A DNA stretch of 64,000 nt from JBCCGI01 sp039029355 (GTDB lineage: Bacteria > Planctomycetota > UBA1135 > GCA-002686595), in NCBI GenBank assembly GCA_039029355.1, contig JBCCGI010000017.1, forward strand, positions 1-64,000, written 5' to 3'. Position 1 is the stretch's first letter. Each line of letters starts with the position of its first letter. A program made the translations under genes and the position numbers. The notes under the pieces are model-generated. The model saw nothing but the letters and a program-made list of their open reading frames with translations. It made no database searches and was not told where the DNA came from. This document shows positions 24,501 to 30,400 of this stretch, piece after piece.

Positions 24501-26282
24501 GAGCCCCTCACAGGCGGGGCAGCGGCCCTCCTTGTTGTTGTACGAGAAGCGGCCGGCCTTAAAGCCGCGCTGGACGGCCTCGGGCTCGGCGGCGAAGCGC
24601 CGGCGCACCAGGTCGAAGAGCCCCGACCACGTGGCCGGCGTGCTGCGCGGGGTGCGGCCGATCGGGCGTGCGTCGACGGCCTCGACGCCCGCGGCCGGCG
24701 CGCCCTCGAGCGCGTCGAAGGGCCCGCCGGGCTCGGCGCGCAGCGCGGGCAGGAGCGTGCCGAACACCAGCGAGCTCTTGCCGGCGCCCGATGGGCCGAC
24801 GACGACGTTCAGCGCTCCCAGGCGCACCAGTAGGTCGGCCCCCTGGAGGTTGTGCAGCGTCGCGCCGCGCAGCGCGAGCACGCCGCCGCCCGAGCGCGGC
24901 GCCTGCTTGCGCTCCGGCGCGCGGCCGAGCGGGTCGTCCGCGCCGGCGGCGAGCGCTCCGCTCTCGACGACCTCGCCGCCCGACGTCCCGGCGCCCGGGC
25001 CGAGACGCACGAGGTGGTCGGCCTGGCGCACGAGGTCGGGGTCGTGCTCGACGACGAGCAGCGTGTTGCCGAGCGCGCGCAGCTCGTCGAGGATCGTGCG
25101 CATGCCCTCCTGCCCGCTCGGGTGGAGGCCCAGCGTCGGCTCGTCGAGCGCGACCAGCATGCGCCCGAGGCCGGCGGTGAGCTGCGCGGCGAGGCGTAGC
25201 CTCTGCGCTTCGCCGCCGGACAGCGTGTCGCTCGCGCGGTCGAGGCTGAGGTGGCCGAGGCCGAGGCGCTCCATGCGTTCGAGGCGCCTCGCGAGCGAGG
25301 GGCGCAGCGCGTCGAGCACCTCCGAAGGCGGCAGCTCGTCGAGCGCGGCGCGCAGCGTCGCCGCCGGCAGCGCCAGGAGCTCGGGCAGCCGCCGCCCGCC
25401 GATCCGCGCCTCGCGCCCCGCCCGAGCCAACCGCGACCCGCCGCACTCCGCACACGCGACCGAGCGCACGAAGCGCAGCACGTTCGGGTTGCGGTTGCGC
25501 TTAAGCGTCTCCTCGATGACCGGGATCAGCCCGCGGTAGTAGCCCTCTTCGCGCGGCCGGGCAGTGATGCCCTCCCAGCGCATGCGCGACTCGATCGGAT
25601 GCTTGCCGAACGGCACCTTGAGCTTGCGCGTGCCGTACATCACGACGTCGCGCTGCTCGTCCGCAAGCTCGCCCCACGGCGTGTCGACGTCGAATCCGTG
25701 GGCGCGGCAGATGCGGTCCATCACATCGACCGTGACCTGGCTGTAGACGGTGTAGCCGTTCTTCAGCGTCGGCCGCAGCGCGCCGCCGCGGATCGTGCGC
25801 GCCGGGTCGGCGATGAGCAGCTCGGGCGCGACGCGGTCCTCGACGCCCAAGCCCGCGCAGGCCTCGCACGCCCCGTCGGGGTGGTTGAAGCTGAAGTGGC
25901 TGCGGGTGAGCGCCACGCGGCCGGGATCCTCGCCCCGGCGCGCGAAGAGCAGCCGCAACAGGTCGAGGCTGCCGGTGCGCGTGCCGACGGTCGAGCGCGC
26001 GTTCGCGGACTCGGCCTGCTGCCCGACGGCGATCGCGGGGGGCAGGCCGTCGAGGCGCTCGACCGCCGCGCGCCCGAGCTTGCCGTAGAAGTGCCGCGCG
26101 CGGGCGGAGAGAGCGCCCAGGAAGCGCCGCTGGCCCTCGCGCACGAGCACGTCGAAGACGAGCGAGGTCTTCCCCGAGCCCGACGGGCCGACGACCGAGA
26201 TCCACTGCCCGAGCGGCAGGTCGAGGTCGACGGCCTTCAGGTTGTTCTCAGACGCGCCGCGGAGGAGGAGGGATGGCTCCAC
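21588..26282 (-). CDS. Double-length UvrA-like ABC ATPase with four nucleotide-binding modules
   Basis: A 1564-residue protein built from two UvrA-like halves of ~780 residues, each with two ATPase modules. Four Walker A motifs (GPSGSGKTS, GPSGAGKSS, GVSGSGKSS twice), four ABC signatures (LSGGEAQRL, LSRGEAQRV, LSEGELQRT, LSGGEAQRV) and four Walker B/D-loops (DEPTLGLHP, DEPDRGLHP, DEPAAGLHA, DEPSTGLHE) are intact. Each module has CxxC pairs of the UvrA zinc sites (for example CEACAGLG with CAECGGSR, and CPACEGLG with CDACGGGR). After each first Walker A the chain runs directly into the zinc region; I do not see the UvrB-binding segment of canonical UvrA. It is therefore closer to UvrA2-type proteins than to the excision repair subunit. 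Fused double UvrA proteins are known from chlamydiae. The start is GTG, 46 bases after flgE. Confidence 0.9.
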   Translation of the reverse strand: MEPSLLLRGASENNLKAVDLDLPLGQWISVVGPSGSGKTSLVFDVLVREGQRRFLGALSARARHFYGKLGRAAVERLDGLPPAIAVGQQAESANARSTVGTRTGSLDLLRLLFARRGEDPGRVALTRSHFSFNHPDGACEACAGLGVEDRVAPELLIADPARTIRGGALRPTLKNGYTVYSQVTVDVMDRICRAHGFDVDTPWGELADEQRDVVMYGTRKLKVPFGKHPIESRMRWEGITARPREEGYYRGLIPVIEETLKRNRNPNVLRFVRSVACAECGGSRLARAGREARIGGRRLPELLALPAATLRAALDELPPSEVLDALRPSLARRLERMERLGLGHLSLDRASDTLSGGEAQRLRLAAQLTAGLGRMLVALDEPTLGLHPSGQEGMRTILDELRALGNTLLVVEHDPDLVRQADHLVRLGPGAGTSGGEVVESGALAAGADDPLGRAPERKQAPRSGGGVLALRGATLHNLQGADLLVRLGALNVVVGPSGAGKSSLVFGTLLPALRAEPGGPFDALEGAPAAGVEAVDARPIGRTPRSTPATWSGLFDLVRRRFAAEPEAVQRGFKAGRFSYNNKEGRCPACEGLGFRRVGLHLLEDVELDCDACGGGRYAPETLAVRVRGLNIAEVLALTVREACEYFAGDAPLEALVRAMDELGLGYLCLGHASNRLSRGEAQRVKLATLLGTRDASPSLLLLDEPDRGLHPGDVALLLRALDALVDAGHTVVAISHHRHLWAAADVVTELEAGRARDAVEPDLAPLGPVRGARELPEPPPAIRLRGVRTHNLAGVDVDVPHGRWTAIAGVSGSGKSSLAFDTLAAEAWHRFSESLPFQVRRYVRRQPRPPLESAAGLGPTLALRQGQARAGERSTVATQSELGPLLRLLYSRAGTLADAPCGLSAAHFSTEQSLGACPACEGRGVVARCDPDLLVTDPSLPVAGGALSGTRPGRFFSEPDGQHVATLRAALGPDADLGRPWAELDDETRRIALHGAGDAVFDVRWDFQRGQRSGRHEFRGPWEGLCALVEREARRRAGAKSADEWRAPLVDVACAACGGGGLAPDPAAVVVGGRTLGELQALPLAAVLPALEAVEVEPWQRAVLDALLPELRGRLDDLAALGLGHLSLGRRSRTLSEGELQRTRIASVLRAGLTGVTYVLDEPAAGLHARDVERLLERLARLRDGGNTLVVVSHRPEVLRAADHLIELGPGAGAEGGRVAAAGPPAEVLAGDGPTARALRAGAALAPQAPPPTRERLRNRGARAHNLRAIDVELPSAGFVCVTGVSGSGKSSLLFGVLEASARAGRPVGCDGIERVGEDGAVRPGWGLEDLGEVRSSRRLGAGGSMLSALGLLGPLQSLYHAQAKRDPELGLTRAAFSFQSPAGRCETCRGTGREDVAMDFMADLALPCPACGGRRYRDAVLAVAWEGLSVADFLERPAGELPELPKGKLRTGVEALVEIGLGYLPLGRRRRELSGGEAQRVALAAGTLGSPAPSLYLLDEPSTGLHEADLVRLVSVVRRLVSRGNLIVAAEHRASLIGAGDLVLELGPGSGADGGRLVTRG

Positions 26283-26296
26283 GGCGCGCCATCTTA

Positions 26297-26332
26297 GTGG
26301 CGCCGCTCCGCTAGGTGGCGCGGCTCCGCTAG
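26297..26332. repeat. Tandem 18-base direct repeat spanning the flgE stop codon
   Basis: Two adjacent 18-base copies (26297-26314 and 26315-26332) differ at one position. The right copy contains the flgE stop codon, so the left copy carries a duplicated stop triplet. It looks like a recent replication-slippage duplication between flgE and the uvrA-like gene. Confidence 0.8.
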
Positions 26333-28242
26333 ACCACGTTCACGATCTCGGCCAATAGCTCGTCCTGCACGGTCACGACCCGCGCGTTCGCCTGGAAGCC
26401 CCGCTGGGCGCGGATCAGGTGCACGAACTGCTCGGCGGTGTCGACGTTGGAGTCCTCTAGCGCGCCGCCCACGACGTCGCCCGCCCCGGCGAGCTGGCCC
26501 TGGCCGAGCACGCGCGTGCCGGAGTTGGGGCTCTCGCGCATGTAGTTGTCGCCGAGGTCTTCGAGGCCCAGCTCGTTGGCGAAGGTCGCGACGCCGAAGT
26601 CGCCCAGGACCTGCGTCTGGCCGTTCGTGAAGAAGCCCTCGATGGCGCCGGTGGAGTCGACCGACATGCTCACGAGCTCGCCCGCTCCGTAGCCGTCCTG
26701 GAAGTCCGACACGACGCTGGCCGGGTTGCCGAACTGCGTCAGTCCGGCGAACTGGCCCGCGGTGCCGAGGTCGAGCGTCATCGTCTGCTGCGCGAGCGTG
26801 CCGAACTGGATTACGAGCTCGGCCGACGTGGGCGTCTGAATCGACCCGTCCTCGTTGAAGGTGATGCCGGTCACCGCGCCCTCGACGATGGTCCCGTCGT
26901 CGTCCGGCAGCTCGACGTTGAGGTTCCACGAGCCGTCGTCCTGGCGCGTGAAGGTCGTCGTCAGCACGTGCGACGTGCCGGCGGTGTCATAGACCTCGAC
27001 CGAGGTCGTCACGGTGTCGGGGCCGGTGCCGTTGGTGGTGACAGCGAAGGTGTGCTGGGTCCAGTCGGTCGAGCCGTTCTGGCTCGCGCCGTCGAGCAGC
27101 GACAGCGTCAGGTCGGCCTCGCCGGTTCCGTCGGCCGTCAGCTCGATCTGCCCGGTGGTGGCGTTGAAGGCCGCGGTCGCCTGGCCGTAGAGCCCATCGA
27201 TGAACGCGACCAGGTCCCCGACGGTCGTGCCGTCGGTGCCGTACTCGAACGAGCCCTGCACCGCCGAGCCGTCGACGTCCGTGCCCGACAGCGTGATCGT
27301 GTCCCCCACCGAGTAGTCGGCGAGGTTCGAGGAGAGCGCGTTGAGGTCGCTCGCCTCGGTGCCGAGCGTCTCGGTGCCCTGCACGAAGTCGACCAGGCCG
27401 ATCATGCTCTTCAGGTCGAGCGCGGCCGCGCCGGGGTTGACCAGGATGGTCGACCCGGTGCCGCTCTTGTCGCTCTCTAGTTGGATCGCGCCGCCGACCA
27501 CCGTCGCGGTGACGTGGTCGGTCTGGGTGTTGATCTCGTCCGCCACCTGCTGGGCGGTGATCGAGCCCGACCCGACGATCGAGACCTCCTCGGGCGCGCC
27601 GCCGTTGATCGTGAGCTCCATCGTCCAGGTCTCGCCGACCGGCACGTTGAACGGCCCGGTGTTGGTGCCGGTCGTGATCGCGGCCGTGCCCTCGTTCAGC
27701 GGCGTGGACGAGGTGAGCACCTCGGCCAGCGGCCCCTCGACCGCGGCCGGCAGGTTGCCGTTGAAGTCGACCTGCGACGTCGCCTGGGGCGGGAACACCG
27801 CGCCGGTGTCGATCTGGAAGCTCTGGCCGGCGGAGTTCAGCACGCGGTAGCCCGTGCGCTGGTCGACCATGTTGCCCTCGGCGTCGAGGCCGAACGAGCC
27901 GACGCGGGTGTAGTTGGTCTCGACGCCGTTGCTGACGGCGAAGTAGCCCGAGCCGAGCATCGCGAGGTCGAACGTGCGGCCGGTCAGGTTCAGGGCGCCC
28001 TGGGTGAGGTTCTTCTCGACCGAGGCGAACTGAACGCCAAGCCCCACCTGCAGCGGGTTCGTTCCGCCGAGGTTGCCCGTGGGTTGAGTCCCCGGCCGCT
28101 GGGTGATGCTGAGGAGGTCGGAGAACAGCGCGCGCGAGGACTTGAAGCCCTGCGTGTTGGCGTTCGCCAGGTTGTTGCCGATCACGTCGATCCAGCTCTG
28201 GTTCGAGCGCAGACCGCTGAGCGCGGAGATAAAGGAAGACAT
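26329..28242 (-). CDS. flgE: Flagellar hook protein FlgE
   Basis: A 637-residue hook subunit. The N-terminus is FISALSGLRSNQSWIDVIGN then NLANANTQGFKSSRALFSDL, followed by FDLAMLGSGYFAVSNG and the hook motif YTRVGSFGLDAEGNMVDQ. The C-terminus has VVGGALEDSNVDTAEQFVHL and IRAQRGFQANARVVTVQDEL. Enteric FlgE is ~400 residues; the extra length sits in the variable surface domains (~170-470), common outside proteobacteria. The ATG has an AAGGA site 9 bases upstream and lies 12 bases after the flgD stop. Confidence 0.95.
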   Translation of the reverse strand: MSSFISALSGLRSNQSWIDVIGNNLANANTQGFKSSRALFSDLLSITQRPGTQPTGNLGGTNPLQVGLGVQFASVEKNLTQGALNLTGRTFDLAMLGSGYFAVSNGVETNYTRVGSFGLDAEGNMVDQRTGYRVLNSAGQSFQIDTGAVFPPQATSQVDFNGNLPAAVEGPLAEVLTSSTPLNEGTAAITTGTNTGPFNVPVGETWTMELTINGGAPEEVSIVGSGSITAQQVADEINTQTDHVTATVVGGAIQLESDKSGTGSTILVNPGAAALDLKSMIGLVDFVQGTETLGTEASDLNALSSNLADYSVGDTITLSGTDVDGSAVQGSFEYGTDGTTVGDLVAFIDGLYGQATAAFNATTGQIELTADGTGEADLTLSLLDGASQNGSTDWTQHTFAVTTNGTGPDTVTTSVEVYDTAGTSHVLTTTFTRQDDGSWNLNVELPDDDGTIVEGAVTGITFNEDGSIQTPTSAELVIQFGTLAQQTMTLDLGTAGQFAGLTQFGNPASVVSDFQDGYGAGELVSMSVDSTGAIEGFFTNGQTQVLGDFGVATFANELGLEDLGDNYMRESPNSGTRVLGQGQLAGAGDVVGGALEDSNVDTAEQFVHLIRAQRGFQANARVVTVQDELLAEIVNVV

Positions 28243-28254
28243 GGTGCTGGGTCC

Positions 28255-28746
28255 TTAGTTGCTTTCCTCGGTGTCCTCGTCGCCTGACTCGTCGTCCGCC
28301 TCGGTGCTCGGTTCCTCGGCGCCAAGCACCTCGGTCACGTCGATCAGCGCGACGTCGTCGCCGTCGATGCTCAGGAAGGCCGTCCCGTCGACGACCTTGA
28401 CGGACTCGACCGTGCCCGTGCCGCTGGTGCCGGTCGTCGGGTCCTGCCAGCTCACCGACTGCCCGATCAGCGCGCTGCCCTCGGTCAGCTGCCCGAGCAG
28501 CGCGTTGGACTGCTGCAGGAGCACCATCGTGAGGATGTTGTCGTTGAGGTTCTCGAGCTGCTCGAGCGACGAGAACTGCGCGAGCTGCGCCGAGAACTCC
28601 TCGCTGCTGGCCGGATCGAGAGGGTCCTGGTTCTGGAGCTGCGCGACCAGGAGCTCCATGAAGGCCTCCTTGTCGAGCGACTGGCTCGGGAGGGCCCCGG
28701 AGGCGGCCAGGCTGGATTCGGAGGCGGAGATGCCGGTCAGGTCCAT
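28255..28746 (-). CDS. flgD: Flagellar hook-capping protein FlgD
   Basis: A 163-residue scaffold needed to assemble the hook. The conserved core is DKEAFMELLVAQLQNQDPLD followed by FSAQLAQFSSLEQLENLN. The FlgD Ig-like and tudor-like C-terminal parts are shortened: ALIGQSVSWQDP remains, followed by a beta segment and a very acidic tail (EADDESGDEDTEES). It lies between fliK and flgE, its usual place. The ATG is 13 bases after the fliK stop. The upstream open frame is only the antisense-like extension through fliK. Confidence 0.93.
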   Translation of the reverse strand: MDLTGISASESSLAASGALPSQSLDKEAFMELLVAQLQNQDPLDPASSEEFSAQLAQFSSLEQLENLNDNILTMVLLQQSNALLGQLTEGSALIGQSVSWQDPTTGTSGTGTVESVKVVDGTAFLSIDGDDVALIDVTEVLGAEEPSTEADDESGDEDTEESN

Positions 28747-28759
28747 GGGTCTTCGGGTG

Positions 28760-29842
28760 TCAGGCGTAGGTGTCGACGCCGTCGTCGGCGACGGCGCCCC
28801 GTGCGGGCGTCGGGAGGTGCAGGACGCGGTCCAGGTGCGACGCGGGCGCGGCGGCGGGCGCCGCGTGCGGCCGCGGGTCGGGCGAGCGCCCGCCGTGCTC
28901 GTCGTCGAGGCCGAGCTGGAGCTCGAAGCCCTCGACCTCGATCCCCTGGGCCGCGAAGGCGGCGCGCAGCTCGGGCAGGTGGCTGCCGAGCAGGTCGAGG
29001 GTCGCGGCGGACTCGCCGCGCACGATCGCGCCGACCCGTCCGTCCTTGATCTGCACCCGCACCTGCAGCCGGCCGAGCTCGGCCGGCGCGAGGCTGAAGG
29101 TCGCCTCGCGGCCGCCCGCGGCCAGATGCAGCCGCAGCTGGCGCAGGACGTCGCCGGCGCGGACCGATTCGGCCTCGGGCGGCGGCTCGGGGGCTGCGGG
29201 GCCCGGGGGGGCGGTCGGCGCGGCGGCCGCACGGGGGCGGGCCGGCTCGGATCCGGGGGCGTAGGGCGCCGGGGTCGCAGCGGCGCCGGCGACGCCTCCG
29301 CGGGCCGGGCCGGCCGGGACCGGCGCTCCTCCGGGGGCCCCGGAAGCCGGCTGCCGCAGCGGCGCGGCGAGCGGCGCCGCCGGAGCGCCGGGTGACGCGG
29401 GGAGGGCCGAACCGCCCGGGGCGGGTTGCAGGGCCTGGGCCCCGGGGTTCGGCGGAGGGGTGAGCGGGGAGCCGAGCGTCAGCGGCGGCGCGGGGAGCGC
29501 GGTGGGCTCCGCCGGGCTCGCCGGCAGGGCGGCCGGCGCGGGCCCGTCGCGCTCTGCCTGCTCGGCGCGGCGCGGCGCCCGGGCGGCCTGCTCCTCGGCA
29601 GCGCGGCGTGCCTCACGGTGTTCTTGGAAGGCCTCGCGGCGGCGCTGGCGGCGGGCGTCGTGGCCCTCGGCGCGGCGCTCCTCGACGGCCTCACGGCCGC
29701 CGGCACGCTCGGTAGCGCGCTCCACCTCGCGCTCGAAGAGCTGCTCTTCGTGCGCGGAGGTGCCGGAGGAAGCGGAGAGCCGGCCGGGGACGACCGACCC
29801 TCCGCTGGGCTCCAAAGGGTAGAGACTTCGAGTTGTCTCCAT
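28760..29842 (-). CDS. fliK: Flagellar hook-length control protein FliK
   Basis: A 360-residue protein. It has an Arg/Glu-rich N-terminal helix (~30-95), a long Pro/Ala-rich disordered ruler region (~100-225), and a C-terminal hook-length-control domain (~235-320) with LAPAELGRLQVRVQIKDGRV and LPELRAAFAAQGIEVEGFEL, the substrate-switch module that acts on FlhB. The ATG at 29842 is chosen over the TTG at 29872 because the latter lies inside the sigma-54 promoter, upstream of the predicted transcription start. First gene of fliK-flgD-flgE and possibly of the uvrA-like gene. Confidence 0.9.
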   Translation of the reverse strand: METTRSLYPLEPSGGSVVPGRLSASSGTSAHEEQLFEREVERATERAGGREAVEERRAEGHDARRQRRREAFQEHREARRAAEEQAARAPRRAEQAERDGPAPAALPASPAEPTALPAPPLTLGSPLTPPPNPGAQALQPAPGGSALPASPGAPAAPLAAPLRQPASGAPGGAPVPAGPARGGVAGAAATPAPYAPGSEPARPRAAAAPTAPPGPAAPEPPPEAESVRAGDVLRQLRLHLAAGGREATFSLAPAELGRLQVRVQIKDGRVGAIVRGESAATLDLLGSHLPELRAAFAAQGIEVEGFELQLGLDDEHGGRSPDPRPHAAPAAAPASHLDRVLHLPTPARGAVADDGVDTYA

Positions 29843-29856
29843 GGCCCCCCCCGATC

Positions 29857-29872
29857 GCAACGCCGGTGCCAA
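29857..29872 (-). promoter_or_regulatory. Sigma-54 (-24/-12) promoter of the fliK-flgD-flgE operon
   Basis: Read leftward, TTGGCACCGGCGTTGC matches TGGCAC-N5-TTGC with correct GG/GC spacing. The -12 C is at 29857, giving +1 near 29845, 3 bases before the fliK ATG at 29842. This is nearly the same promoter, in the same position relative to its start codon, as in front of flgF. The two copies support each other. Confidence 0.85.
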
Positions 29873-30400
29873 GCGCTGGATCCGCCTCGGCGGTGCCGCG
29901 GAGCGGGGCTAGCTCCCGCTCCCGCCACGACTTCGGTAGGGCCTTCCGGCTGGACGGTGGGAAACCGGGGCACATACGGGCGGATTCTTCCGTCGGAGAT
30001 CTGGCGGGCACCGTTCGGAGCCCGCCCTTGCTCTTACGAAACTCCTTCCTCGGCCGCCGAGGCGGCGCGCGCGTCCCCCCTGCAGGCGCGTAAGCCCATA
30101 TCCCAGGGCATGTTCCGACCACGCAAACAACGCCCCCACACGCGTGTGGATGCGCATGACGGAACCGCCACCCTCGGCAAAGCCTGGTATGCTTTTCGGC
30201 CCGGATCGCCCTAGGGATGCACCGGGTGGGATTCCCTCCTCCCGCTCGGCCCGACGCGACGGGTTCGACCCCCGCCTCCCAGGGCGTGGGGCGGCATCCA
30301 GGACGGTCTCTCTACTCCCCAGCGCGGCCCCTCACGCGCCGGTCCGACCGGCTGTGGGGTTCCGTGCCTTCCTCCAGATAAGAACGGCAGAGAATCCAGC
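29873..30400. other. Non-coding stretch between the fliK promoter and the cytochrome gene
   Basis: About 530 bases without a credible gene; open frames here are chance products of high G+C. The right part is the presumed leader and promoter region of the gene starting at 30401. A 6-bp perfect hairpin with a 3-base loop (GCCGGT/ACCGGC) lies near 30335-30350. A tRNA T-arm-like motif at 30259-30275 has no matching acceptor or D-arm. I see no clear -10/-35 pair and no riboswitch. Confidence 0.5.

Noticed and set aside
30259..30275. tRNA- or tmRNA-like T-arm (GGGTTCGACCCCC)
   Set aside because: One stem pair is mismatched, no partner acceptor strand or D-arm is found 60-75 bases upstream, and no tmRNA 5' domain is present.
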